Below are positions 52,227 to 60,376 of a stretch of DNA of 64,000 nt, one piece after another. The stretch covers positions 4,250,001-4,314,000 of the forward strand of contig NZ_CP137640.1 of the NCBI RefSeq assembly GCF_036670025.1, read 5' to 3'. Numbering within the stretch: the first letter of the stretch is position 1; the number at the start of each line of letters is the position of its first letter. The position numbers were made by a program, and so were the translations under genes. This DNA is from Bacillus_BD oryzisoli (lineage in GTDB: Bacteria > Bacillota > Bacilli > Bacillales > Cytobacillaceae). The notes under the pieces were generated by a model that was not told where the DNA came from, did no database searches, and saw nothing but the letters and a program-made list of their open reading frames with translations.

Positions 52227-52385
52227 TTACTTCACTTCGTTTGCGTGAGCAGTTGCTGCCTCGCTTGTTTTTGAATTACCTGTTGTTAAAGGGTTGGAAA
52301 CAGGCTTAGATTCCATATTATCAAGAGCTTGGTCCACAGTTGTTGTATAATTTAATTTATGTTCCGGTATTCGCTGACTTTTCAT
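52227..52385 (-). CDS. Small hydrophilic protein of unknown function
   Basis: 52 residues beginning MKSQRIPEHKLNYTTTVDQA and ending HANEVK; Thr/Ser/Asn-rich, no Cys, no membrane segment. Good ATAGGTGG site seven bases before ATG. It lies 25 bases behind another small gene on the same strand and may form a unit with it. Near the spore genes, so a small spore protein is conceivable, but no family was recognised. Confidence 0.6.
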   Translation of the reverse strand: MKSQRIPEHKLNYTTTVDQALDNMESKPVSNPLTTGNSKTSEAATAHANEVK

Positions 52386-52410
52386 ATCTATTCGACCACC
52401 TATCATTCTC

Positions 52411-52578
52411 TTATCTAATACGCCCGGTTATACCATCATCACCGATAATGGTTTCGCCAATTTTAGGTTTACTTGCAAGCTTTGCATTCTTTGTTTGCTT
52501 TTCCACACCAAGGTCAGTGCTGCTCTTAGCCATTGAAGGCTGATCGACCACGTCTGTAATCTTTTCATTATTCGCCAT
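52411..52578 (-). CDS. Small protein of unknown function
   Basis: 55 residues from ATG (MANNEKITDVVDQPSMAKSS), eight bases after AAGGAGA. Hydrophilic; Lys-rich middle (KQTKNAKLASKPK) and a GETIIGDDGITGRIR tail that looks like a beta hairpin. Probably translated, function unknown. Confidence 0.6.
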   Translation of the reverse strand: MANNEKITDVVDQPSMAKSSTDLGVEKQTKNAKLASKPKIGETIIGDDGITGRIR

Positions 52579-52655
52579 AAGAGTTCTCCTTTTTAATAAC
52601 ATCGTTATACTAAAAATTATAAACCGCCCACTAAAGGCAGCAAAACTTATTTCAT

Positions 52656-53330
52656 TTAGTGATATTCCATCGGACTAAGTGAATCCATATGGCTGGCAAT
52701 CATAGCAATAATCGTACTTGCTTCTTCTTTACTGAATATAAAATTCGTTTCATCTTTTAGCATATCTTCATCTGTCCAGATACGGTTGACACGTCTTAAT
52801 ACACCATCCCCCGTCTCCTGAACAATCCCGAACTGGTACGTAACTTCCACTTCGTTTTCTAAATAATAAGCGGTTACTTCAGGAGTTTCCCATTCTACAT
52901 CTACTTCTTCTAAGTAAATTTCTGGGTCCTCATCATCGCCATCTAACAATTCTAACTCATCATCAGAAGCATAATACTCGGTATCATCAGCCAACAGATC
53001 CTCAACGACTGAAATATCGTCATCCATATAAATATGGAAGCTTTCATGAACCGCATCAATGATGTCCTCGATATCAGCCAACACAACCTTACTTTCATAG
53101 CCAAGATCTGGATCAAAGGATTCAATATAGAATTCTTCATTTCGTGGATCGAAATAAATCGTACAAAAATAATCTCTATCTACATCTCCATTTTCGACGA
53201 AAAAGTCAATTCTGGGATGCTTTGCCCCGCGTTCTACAGACATCCCGCCATTTTCATCATACTTACTGCAAATAGAATCAAGACTATCCTCCAGCTCACC
53301 ACAAACTCTGTCAAACCATTCTAAGTCCAT
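52656..53330 (-). CDS. Acidic hypothetical protein
   Basis: 224 residues, highly acidic, especially DDISVVEDLLADDTEY to LDGDDEDPEIYLEEVDVEWE (about residues 100-150). No membrane segment, no signal. Starts MDLEWFDRVCGELEDSLD; ends in a helical region KEEASTIIAMIASHMDSL. No family recognised. Stand-alone gene; ribosome binding site AAGGGGGAGAAGG before ATG. Confidence 0.75.
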   Translation of the reverse strand: MDLEWFDRVCGELEDSLDSICSKYDENGGMSVERGAKHPRIDFFVENGDVDRDYFCTIYFDPRNEEFYIESFDPDLGYESKVVLADIEDIIDAVHESFHIYMDDDISVVEDLLADDTEYYASDDELELLDGDDEDPEIYLEEVDVEWETPEVTAYYLENEVEVTYQFGIVQETGDGVLRRVNRIWTDEDMLKDETNFIFSKEEASTIIAMIASHMDSLSPMEYH

Positions 53331-53413
53331 ATCCTTCTCCCCCTTTCAAACACTACATCCATAGTATAACCCTCACACCAGAATCCACTTGTTTTTTCAG
53401 GTGGTTAATTATT

Positions 53414-53431
53414 GGAAGCAGAAGAACGGTT
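53414..53431. repeat. GAAGCAG repeat remnant
   Basis: GGAAGCAGAAGAACGGTT only; the second arm is missing. It is a decayed copy of the short form. The rest of 53331-53556 shows nothing further. Confidence 0.55.
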
Positions 53432-53556
53432 TAAAGGATTTATTTTCAGTTTGATTAAGTATTTTGAGGAAATTGAACCAAAATATTATACTGTGATGTA
53501 TTTTAATTAAGTTCGAGAAATTCTTCCTATACGAATTTCAAATAACCATTTAAAAA

Positions 53557-53605
53557 CAAAAAACCCTTCATAAGGATGAAAGATCCTACAAAGAGTTTGT
53601 TATAT
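53557..53605 (-). terminator. Terminator of the second YhfH gene
   Basis: On the minus strand AACTCTT-TG-TAGGAT pairs with ATCCTTA-TG-AAGGGTT, followed by TTTTTG. Confidence 0.75.
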
Positions 53606-53622
53606 TCATTAAGTATTTATGA

Positions 53623-53757
53623 TTATTCATCCCGCTTTGATAAGCAATGATCACATTCCATAAGATAAGATTCTGCCTGCTCCTCAATCATTTGACCGCA
53701 TTCAGCACACTCCTTTTGCGGTAATTGTTTAAAAAATTCAACTGGGTTTTGTAACAT
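53623..53757 (-). CDS. YhfH-like small zinc-ribbon protein 2
   Basis: 44 residues: MLQNPVEFFKQLPQKECAEC, then GQMIEEQAESYLMECDHC and LSKRDE. CAEC and CDHC should bind one zinc ion. The start MLQNPVEFF and layout match the Bacillus YhfH family better than the copy at 50064. Preceded by GGAGGCGACTTAG. Confidence 0.87.
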   Translation of the reverse strand: MLQNPVEFFKQLPQKECAECGQMIEEQAESYLMECDHCLSKRDE

Positions 53758-53853
53758 CTAAGTCGCCTCCATTTTATAATACAGTTTTACTTAATTTTCC
53801 TTTGTTATAATACAGTATATGTATTTGTCCTTTAACTATGTACAAATTTTGTA

Positions 53854-53891
53854 AAAAAAAAGAAGCAAGAATTTCTCTCGCTCCTTCAACC
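53854..53891 (-). terminator. Terminator of the small gene at 53904
   Basis: GGAGCGAGAG/TTCTTGCTTC stem with G-T pairs, then nine T residues on the minus strand. Confidence 0.75.
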
Positions 53892-53903
53892 AATCGTAAT
53901 TAA

Positions 53904-54056
53904 CTATAATGTTCTACCAGCAGATCCCGGTGATTTATCTGTATTTTCCTGGGTATTATAGTCATTTTTATTGCTGCCTCTGCCACGTTCCCCGCCATAT
54001 TCACTCTTATGCTGACTTTGAATTTTTCTAAACTTCTCGAAGTTTTGGTTAACCAT
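53904..54056 (-). CDS. Small Gly/Arg/Asn-rich protein
   Basis: 50 residues: MVNQNFEKFRKIQSQHKSEY, then GGERGRGSNKNDYNTQENTD and a KSPGSAGRTL end. Hydrophilic, no Cys. GGGGGATCAC site before ATG and a strong terminator after support a real gene. Its look is that of small spore or stress proteins, but no family was recognised. Confidence 0.68.
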   Translation of the reverse strand: MVNQNFEKFRKIQSQHKSEYGGERGRGSNKNDYNTQENTDKSPGSAGRTL

Positions 54057-54244
54057 TGTGATCCCCCTTTTCATTCGTTAAAATTCAATTCATACGTTAA
54101 TAAGATACACGACTGAAAGAAACTTATTCCCCACGAGAAATAATAGAAATTTTACTTGATTTTATCCTTCTAATCAAAAAAAGTTTTTTCTAATCGAAAT
54201 TTTTGCTATAGTAAACTTTATATAATAAGAAAGGAATCAATCAA

Positions 54245-55042
54245 ATGAAATGTTTCTCCATCGATTTAGACGGTACATTATTAAATTCACAGCATGAAAT
54301 CTCAACAGAAAATCTACATGTCCTGCAAGATTTACAGAAGCAAGGACACAGCATCATTATTAACACAGGCCGGGCAGTGGAAGATGTCATCAAATTGGAT
54401 GCTATACAAACGCTTCAGCCGCCCATTATCAGCATAAATGGAACCATCATCTACTCTAAAACGAGAGAACCCTTATTTGAAGCATCTTTGCCAATCCCAA
54501 CCTATAAAAAATTGTTTCCGATTTTACATCAATTAGGATTATGGATCATGGTCTATACCAATCAAGGCGGCTTTCCATGTCGAAATCCAGACATCCAAGA
54601 TAAACGTCCCGAAGAAATCGAACCGATTTTCCAGGATTATAATTATGAGCAAATTTTAGCAAAAGAAAACGTAAAAATTTATAAGGTCATGGCTGTATCA
54701 CGACATGATCAGCTTGAAAAAATTGATCAGGCTAAAAAAGCAATCGAAGGGAAATTGGAAGTGTCCATGGCATCCTCACACCCAAACAATGTAGAGTTTA
54801 CATCTATTGAAGCCGATAAAGGAACTGCCCTCCTGCGCTACCAGCAACTAACGAACCAGCCATTCGACGAAATCTACGCATTTGGGGATGGCGGCAACGA
54901 TGTTGGCCAATTCAAAGTTGCGACAACGTCCATTGCGATGGGCAACGCCCCATCTTCAGTACAGCAGGAAGCCGATATCGTCACCAAAACAAATGACGAC
55001 AACGGATTTGCCTATGCCGTTCAACATTTATTAAACCTATAA
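54245..55042 (+). CDS. Cof-type HAD-superfamily phosphatase
   Basis: 265 residues. Motif I is SIDLDGTLLNS with the nucleophilic Asp, motif II is IIINTGR, and motif IV is FGDGGNDVGQF. A type IIB cap lies in between. Such enzymes dephosphorylate sugar phosphates, FMN or similar. Start ATG after AAAGGAATC. Ends at a full palindromic repeat shared with the convergent tatA. Confidence 0.92.
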   Translation: MKCFSIDLDGTLLNSQHEISTENLHVLQDLQKQGHSIIINTGRAVEDVIKLDAIQTLQPPIISINGTIIYSKTREPLFEASLPIPTYKKLFPILHQLGLWIMVYTNQGGFPCRNPDIQDKRPEEIEPIFQDYNYEQILAKENVKIYKVMAVSRHDQLEKIDQAKKAIEGKLEVSMASSHPNNVEFTSIEADKGTALLRYQQLTNQPFDEIYAFGDGGNDVGQFKVATTSIAMGNAPSSVQQEADIVTKTNDDNGFAYAVQHLLNL

Positions 55043-55044
55043 AA

Positions 55045-55099
55045 CAAGGGGACGGTTCTTTTGCTTCCAATTTTGGAAGCAAAAGAACCGTCCCTGTGC
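55045..55099. repeat. GGGACGGTTCT palindromic repeat, full form
   Basis: GGGGACGGTTCTTTTGCTTC with a perfect complement, loop CAATTTTG. Between convergent HAD and tatA genes. Confidence 0.92.
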
Positions 55100-55144
55100 A
55101 TCTTTATATATTAATCTGTAGTGCAATAAAAGCTTTAGCCTAAC

Positions 55145-55172
55145 AAAAAAAAGATGTGAGAAATATCTCACA
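55145..55172 (-). terminator. Terminator of tatA
   Basis: TGTGAGA/TCTCACA arms around AATA; TCTTTTTTTG follows on the minus strand. The tatA stop codon lies inside the stem. Confidence 0.88.
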
Positions 55173-55368
55173 CCTCTTTCTTTACTTCTTTTTTCACTTC
55201 ATCTATTTCTTCCACTATATCGCTGGTTAGTTCACGTGTTGACTTTTTAAATTCGCTTAGAGTTTGACCAACAGCACGGCCTAATTCAGGAAGCTTCTTT
55301 GGTCCAAAAACAATAAGAGCCAAGAGTAGAATTAAAATTAATCCCGGTACACCAATATTAGAAAGCAT
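55168..55368 (-). CDS. tatA: Twin-arginine translocase subunit TatA
   Basis: 66 residues: one N-terminal membrane helix (GVPGLILILLLALIVFGPKK), the FGPKKLPELGRAVG hinge and amphipathic helix, and a charged tail EVKKEVKKEV. All typical of TatA/E, the pore component for folded protein export. There is no tatC next to it, as is common for extra tatA genes in Bacillus. GGAGGTC site before ATG. Confidence 0.94.
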   Translation of the reverse strand: MLSNIGVPGLILILLLALIVFGPKKLPELGRAVGQTLSEFKKSTRELTSDIVEEIDEVKKEVKKEV

Positions 55369-55597
55369 CTAGAAGACCTCCTATATGATTAAAAATTATT
55401 ATAATACTATTATAAAACTTATTAATTTGTTTGTATTAAAAAAAGAGAAAACTTCTTATAAATTTCACAAATCAAAGGTGTTAGGACAATTCCTGTGTTA
55501 TTAATTGTATTTCATCGTGTACACAAAAAATACCACAATTCTAAAAATTGTGGTATTGATATGATTTATCAGCGTAGGAACGAATTTTATATGGGTG

Positions 55598-56314
55598 TTA
55601 TTGATGTATTCTTCTCGCAAAATCGACAAATCTAAATTTATCGGGTCTATGTCTAGATTCCGTATATTGGAAGAGACTGGTGTCGTCAAGATAGACATAG
55701 TTTTTAATGATAACAATGGAATGGAAGCCTTCTAAATCCAATAATTGTTTGTCTTCTTCCGTTGGTTCTTCGACGATAATTTCTTTTTTAGCAAAACTAA
55801 TATTTAAACCCAGCTCTTTTTCAAGATACTCATAAATAGAGTTTTCACACACTTCCTTGGTAAGGGTCGGGACGAATTTTTTATACAAATAATCCTTATC
55901 AAGAATCACCTTTTCCCCGCCCATTTCTCTTACCCGGAGCACCTGCCACACCTGATCCTTGCTTGAAAGATTCAGCTGCTTTTGAATATATGTTTCCGCC
56001 TTAACGAGCGAAAGCTCCTCGACAAATGTACGCGGCTTCTCTCCCATTTTATCTGCCAATTCCTTAAAGCTCACTAAACCGGAAACAGGAAAATCAATCT
56101 TCGTGCTTTTTATGACAATCGAGCCCTTCCCACGGACCTTTTGAATATAACCGTTTTGCGATAACAAATTTAAGGCCTTACGGATGGTTTCCCGAGAGGT
56201 ATTGTAACGATCACATAACTCATGCTCAGAAGGCAATAGTGAATGGGTCGCAAATTCCCCTTTATCGATTTGCTTGGCAATTTCATTATGGATCATCAAA
56301 TACTTATTTGTCAT
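55598..56314 (-). CDS. treR: Trehalose operon repressor TreR (GntR/HutC type)
   Basis: 238 residues from the ATG eight bases after GGGG, equal in length to B. subtilis TreR. N-terminal winged helix with LLPSEHELCDRYNTSRETIR, ALNLLSQNGYIQKVRGKGSI; C-terminal UTRA effector domain, which senses trehalose-6-phosphate. It binds TTGTATATACAA-type operators, and such sites occur before treP. Last gene of treP-treA-treR, 15 bases after treA. Confidence 0.95.
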   Translation of the reverse strand: MTNKYLMIHNEIAKQIDKGEFATHSLLPSEHELCDRYNTSRETIRKALNLLSQNGYIQKVRGKGSIVIKSTKIDFPVSGLVSFKELADKMGEKPRTFVEELSLVKAETYIQKQLNLSSKDQVWQVLRVREMGGEKVILDKDYLYKKFVPTLTKEVCENSIYEYLEKELGLNISFAKKEIIVEEPTEEDKQLLDLEGFHSIVIIKNYVYLDDTSLFQYTESRHRPDKFRFVDFARRIHQ

Positions 56315-56329
56315 AGTCAAAACCCCAGT

Positions 56330-58012
56330 TTACTTTTTTATGTGATAGACAATCGACTCATATGGTCTTAATGTAAAGTTTTTCGGATTTTGTGACGAAT
56401 CAACATAGTTGGACAAAAGAATTTTGCTGCTGAAATCCGTTAAATCAATCTGTTCAGGCAGCTGGAACTCGACTTCTTTTTCATAAAAATTGTTCACAAC
56501 GAGCAGCTTTTCATCACAATTGTTCCGTATATAAGCAAAAATAGCATCATGATCATCTAATAGCAACTCATAATTTCCCGATGTCACAATTTCATAATCT
56601 TTTCGCAGCCCAATGAGTTTTTGATAATGGTAAAAAATTGAATTCTTATCAGCCAATGCCTTTTCTGCATTAATTTCCTTGTAATTGGCAGCTGGCTGGA
56701 TCCACGGGGTTCCTGTTGTAAAGCCGGCATTCGTACTGTCGTTCCATTGTACAGGCGTTCTTGAATTATCACGGGATTTCTGCTTTAAAATAGCAAGAAC
56801 TTCCTGCTCTGACATTCCTTTTTCCTTGAGAATCTTAAACATATTTAATGATTCCACATCTCGGTAGTCATCGATACTCTCAAAATTCGGGTTGGTCATC
56901 CCAAACTCTTCGCCTTGATAAATATAGGGAGTTCCCTGCATCATATGAATCGCCGTAGCCAGCATTTTGGCCGATTCGCGGTGATACTTTTCATCATTGC
57001 CAAACCGTGATACGACTCGCGGCTGATCATGGTTGCACCAGAATAGAGCATTCCAACCGCCGCCTTTGTTCATTTCCACCTGCCATGAAGAAAGGATTTG
57101 CTTTAACTTCTGAAAATCAAAATCTGCTTTTGTCCATTTCTCTCCATTCGGATAGTCCACTTTTAAATGGTGGAAGCTAAAAGTCATATTCAGCTCCTGC
57201 CGGTCAGGATGAGTATATTTAATGCAATTATCAATGGAAGTCGACGACATTTCTCCAACTGTCATGATATCATACTTTGAAAATACCTCTTGATTCATTT
57301 CATGTAAATACTCGTGAATTTTTGGCCCATCGGTGTAAAATTTGCGTCCATCCCCGGGCGCAATGGTGCCGTCGTCATCAAGGAAACGCTGGTCCTTCGA
57401 AATCAAGTTAATGACATCGAGACGAAACCCGTCAACCCCTTTATCAAGCCATACCTTCATCATATCATAAACATCTTTTCGAACCCGTTCATTTTCCCAA
57501 TTAAGGTCTGCCTGTGTGACATCAAACAAATGAAGAAAATATTGCCCTGTTTCTTCATCATATTGCCAGGCATTCCCGCCGAATTTTGATTCCCAATTCG
57601 TTGGCGGTTCACCGTTTTTTCCATCCTTCCAAATATAATAATCTCGGTACGGACTGTCTTTAGAAGATCTCGATTCAATAAACCATTGATGCTCCGTTGA
57701 CGTGTGGTTCACGACAATATCCATAATGATTTTAATCTTACGCTTATGCGCTTCGGTTAAAAGAAGGTCAAAGTCCTCCATTGTTCCATATGGTTCATAT
57801 ATTTGAAAATAGTTACTGATATCATATCCATTATCACGCTGTGGAGATTCATAAATCGGAGTTAACCAGACCACGTCCACGCCTAGCTTTGTTAAATAAT
57901 CTAACTTCTCGATAATCCCCTGTATATCACCGACACCATTACCGGTCGTATCATTAAAACTCTTTGGATAGATTTGATACACAACCGCTTTTTTCCACCA
58001 AGGCTGAGTCAT
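56330..58012 (-). CDS. treA: Trehalose-6-phosphate hydrolase
   Basis: 560 residues, glycoside hydrolase family 13. It splits trehalose-6-phosphate to glucose and glucose-6-phosphate in the cytoplasm. Catalytic residues: Asp in GFRLDVINLISKD, Glu in TVGEMSS, and Asp in WCNHDQPRVVSRFG. N-terminal WWKKAVVYQIYPKSFNDTTG and DIVVNHTSTEHQWF are typical. Middle gene of the tre operon. Confidence 0.96.
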   Translation of the reverse strand: MTQPWWKKAVVYQIYPKSFNDTTGNGVGDIQGIIEKLDYLTKLGVDVVWLTPIYESPQRDNGYDISNYFQIYEPYGTMEDFDLLLTEAHKRKIKIIMDIVVNHTSTEHQWFIESRSSKDSPYRDYYIWKDGKNGEPPTNWESKFGGNAWQYDEETGQYFLHLFDVTQADLNWENERVRKDVYDMMKVWLDKGVDGFRLDVINLISKDQRFLDDDGTIAPGDGRKFYTDGPKIHEYLHEMNQEVFSKYDIMTVGEMSSTSIDNCIKYTHPDRQELNMTFSFHHLKVDYPNGEKWTKADFDFQKLKQILSSWQVEMNKGGGWNALFWCNHDQPRVVSRFGNDEKYHRESAKMLATAIHMMQGTPYIYQGEEFGMTNPNFESIDDYRDVESLNMFKILKEKGMSEQEVLAILKQKSRDNSRTPVQWNDSTNAGFTTGTPWIQPAANYKEINAEKALADKNSIFYHYQKLIGLRKDYEIVTSGNYELLLDDHDAIFAYIRNNCDEKLLVVNNFYEKEVEFQLPEQIDLTDFSSKILLSNYVDSSQNPKNFTLRPYESIVYHIKK

Positions 58013-58114
58013 ATTTTAACACCTTTCCTTTTATAAAATTGAACGAGTTTTTCCCATAAATATCCTAAATAGTAAAAGAGGAACAACTAGTTGTTCCCCT
58101 CGTATTTTGTTTGT

Positions 58115-59542
58115 TTATTTTCTTTTAAAAGAAAACTTCGCCATACCCGTTTTAGCAAATACGATTGTTAAAATGAACGGAATCACAGCGGCTACTACCA
58201 TCGCAATTGCAAATGTCAGCATGTGCTGCGGCTGGATGGAAAGGATTCCTGGAAGACCGCCGACACCGATGGAGTTTGCCATCACATTGCTTCCAACTGA
58301 GATAACAGCAGCAACAAGGGAACCGATCATCGCTGCTAAGAATGGGAAGCCGTATTTTAAGTTAATACCGAACATCGCTGGCTCTGTTACACCTAGGTAA
58401 CAAGAGATGGCAGCCGGAATGGATACTTGCTTCTCTTCCTCGTTCTTTCGATTAATGTAAATCATCGCTAGTACGGCAGAACCTTGAGCAATATTTGAAA
58501 GAGCAATCATTGGCCATAGGTTTGTTCCGCCAAGCTCACTCATCAGCTGAAGATCAATCGCATTTGTCATATGGTGTAAACCTGTAATAACAAGCGGTGC
58601 ATAGGCAAAGCCAAAAATTGCTGCAAATAACCAGCCAAATGCAGAGGTTAAACCAGAATAAACCACATCAGAGATGAAAGAACCGATTTTCCAACCAATT
58701 GGTCCTAATACGATATGAGCAATAAGAACAGTCGGTACTAAGGCAAAGAATGGGACAACAATCATCGAAATTGCATTTGGTACAATCTTACGTAATTTCA
58801 ATTCAAGATAAGATAATAACAAACCTGCAAGGATAGCCGGAATGACTTGGGCCTGATAACCAATCATATCTACTTTCGCAAAACCAAAATCCCAGAAAGG
58901 AATTTCTGTCGCACCGGCAACAGCATAAGCATTTAGGAGTTGTGGTGATACTAGCGTGATCCCCAACACAATACCTAGAATTGGTGTCGCACCCATTTTT
59001 CTTGCAACCGCCCATGTAATCCCAACAGGAAGGAAGTGGAAGATTGCTTCCCCAATCAGCCATAAAAACGCATGCGTTCCGGCCCAGAATTGAGAAATTT
59101 CAACTAACGTTTTTGTGCCATCCTCAAACATTTTAATGTCGCCGATGATATTTCGGAATCCAAGAATAAGACCCCCGACAACGATCGCTGGAATTAACGG
59201 TGTAAAGATATCTGCAAGGTGAGCGATCATCCGCTGAAGAATGTTCATATTCTGTTTCGCAGCCTCCTTCGCTTCATCCTTTGAGGTGTCACTTACACCT
59301 GCTATTTTAATAAATTCATTATAGAAAGAAGACACTTCATTCCCGATAATTACCTGGAATTGCCCCGCTTGAGTAAACGTTCCTTTTACTAGCTTAAGAG
59401 CTTCAATTTTATCAATATCCGCCTTCTTCGGATCATTTAAAACAAAACGCATTCTTGTGGCACAGTGTGTCACAACAGAAATATTTTCACTGCCGCCTAC
59501 GTGCTCCAACAGTTCTTTTGCAGGTTGAGTAAAGTTACTCAT
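58115..59542 (-). CDS. treP: PTS trehalose transporter EIIBC
   Basis: 475 residues from MSNFTQPAKELLEHVGG (GAGGGGG site before ATG). EIIB domain with phosphorylated Cys27 in VTHCATRMRF; EIIC domain with about ten helices and the GITWAVARKMGATPILGIVLG and GLHHMTNAI motifs. Imports trehalose as trehalose-6-phosphate. There is no EIIA domain, so it must use the EIIA of glucose-type systems, as in B. subtilis. First gene of the operon. Confidence 0.95.
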   Translation of the reverse strand: MSNFTQPAKELLEHVGGSENISVVTHCATRMRFVLNDPKKADIDKIEALKLVKGTFTQAGQFQVIIGNEVSSFYNEFIKIAGVSDTSKDEAKEAAKQNMNILQRMIAHLADIFTPLIPAIVVGGLILGFRNIIGDIKMFEDGTKTLVEISQFWAGTHAFLWLIGEAIFHFLPVGITWAVARKMGATPILGIVLGITLVSPQLLNAYAVAGATEIPFWDFGFAKVDMIGYQAQVIPAILAGLLLSYLELKLRKIVPNAISMIVVPFFALVPTVLIAHIVLGPIGWKIGSFISDVVYSGLTSAFGWLFAAIFGFAYAPLVITGLHHMTNAIDLQLMSELGGTNLWPMIALSNIAQGSAVLAMIYINRKNEEEKQVSIPAAISCYLGVTEPAMFGINLKYGFPFLAAMIGSLVAAVISVGSNVMANSIGVGGLPGILSIQPQHMLTFAIAMVVAAVIPFILTIVFAKTGMAKFSFKRK

Positions 59543-59628
59543 CGTTTTTCCCCCTCTTCTCTCGAAGAACTTAATAAAAGTATTTGTAAAACACATTTCG
59601 AATATTAATCCGCTTTCATTCCAAACCA

Positions 59629-59644
59629 ACATGTATATACATGT
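59629..59644 (-). promoter_or_regulatory. TreR operator 1
   Basis: ACATGTATATACATGT, a perfect 16-bp palindrome sharing the GTATATAC core with the second site. It is downstream of the cre site with respect to treP. Confidence 0.85.
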
Positions 59645-59649
59645 TTTAT

Positions 59650-59663
59650 TGGGAACGTTTTCA
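59650..59663 (-). promoter_or_regulatory. cre (CcpA) site of the tre operon
   Basis: The minus strand reads TGAAAACGTTCCCA, one mismatch from TGWAANCGNTNWCA, between the two TreR sites. Confidence 0.75.
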
Positions 59664-59670
59664 TTGTAAC

Positions 59671-59682
59671 TTGTATATACAA
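59671..59682 (-). promoter_or_regulatory. TreR operator 2
   Basis: TTGTATATACAA, a perfect palindrome identical to the core of B. subtilis tre operators. Centre-to-centre distance to operator 1 is about 40 bases (four turns), which would suit cooperative binding. Confidence 0.9.
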
Positions 59683-59717
59683 ATCTGTCAATCTGCTTTT
59701 TTAAAATAATTTTTTAA

Positions 59718-59745
59718 GAAGCAGAGCGACGGTTCTCTTGCTTCC
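59718..59745. repeat. GAAGCAG short-form hairpin repeat
   Basis: GAAGCAG-AGCGACGGTTCTCT-TGCTTCC; six to seven base pairs in the arms. In the divergent region between treP and the lipoprotein gene. Confidence 0.72.
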
Positions 59746-59881
59746 AAATTTTAAGGAACCAATAAAATCTATGACAATTTTTTGACATTCTGAACATTTT
59801 TCTTCTTCAAACGTATTACTTATTGAAGTAAAGATTTTGTATCATCAACATTCTTACTATCGATAAAGGGAGAATCCAAAG

Positions 59882-60256
59882 ATGAAAAAGCTTGGAACTT
59901 TATTGTTGCTGATGCTTATGTTGTTTATGTTTGTTGGCTGTTCGGGAGGTTCTTACACCATTACCGTAGGGGAAATTGATTCATTCAAGCATGAAATTGC
60001 GGGAGAATATAGTAGTTTTTCAGGAAAATATTATAAGCAAGTAACAGTTGAACCTGGAGAGGTTTTAGAAATAACATTGACTGCCCATACAGAAAAAGGC
60101 AGGCTGAAAGCAGTCATACTTGATTCTGAAGAAAAAGTGATCAGCACCCTGAATCCGGGCAATAGTGTTCAAATTCGGGATGCCGGTGTATATAAACTAC
60201 AGGTAGAAGGTAAAAATCATAAAGGCAGTTTTACCCTTTCATGGGAAACACCTTAG
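59882..60256 (+). CDS. Small lipoprotein
   Basis: 124 residues with a lipoprotein signal: basic MKK, hydrophobic stretch and lipobox FVGC (Cys20). The mature part is about 105 residues, mostly beta: SYTITVGEIDSFKHEIAGEY, VEPGEVLEITLTAHTEKGRL, VYKLQVEGKNHKGSFTLSWE. It looks like a small jelly-roll/PPC-type domain. Function unknown. Ends with a strong terminator. Confidence 0.85.
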   Translation: MKKLGTLLLLMLMLFMFVGCSGGSYTITVGEIDSFKHEIAGEYSSFSGKYYKQVTVEPGEVLEITLTAHTEKGRLKAVILDSEEKVISTLNPGNSVQIRDAGVYKLQVEGKNHKGSFTLSWETP

Positions 60257-60264
60257 ACATATAG

Positions 60265-60312
60265 AAAAAGAGTTTGGGAGTCTATGGTTCAGACATTCAA
60301 ACTCTTTTTTTG
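60265..60312 (+). terminator. Rho-independent terminator
   Basis: AAAGAGTTTG and CAAACTCTTT arms with an inner GTCT/AGAC pairing, then seven T residues. Works for the lipoprotein gene; A-run on the other side allows use in both directions. Confidence 0.9.
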
Positions 60313-60347
60313 ATATCTGTTATGACCGGAAAATGATCCATCATCAA

Positions 60348-60376
60348 GGAAGCAGGAGAACCGTCCCTCTGCTTCT
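60348..60376. repeat. GAAGCAG short-form hairpin repeat
   Basis: GGAAGCAG-GAGAACCGTCCCT-CTGCTTCT. It reaches into the stop region of the sigma factor gene. Confidence 0.75.
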
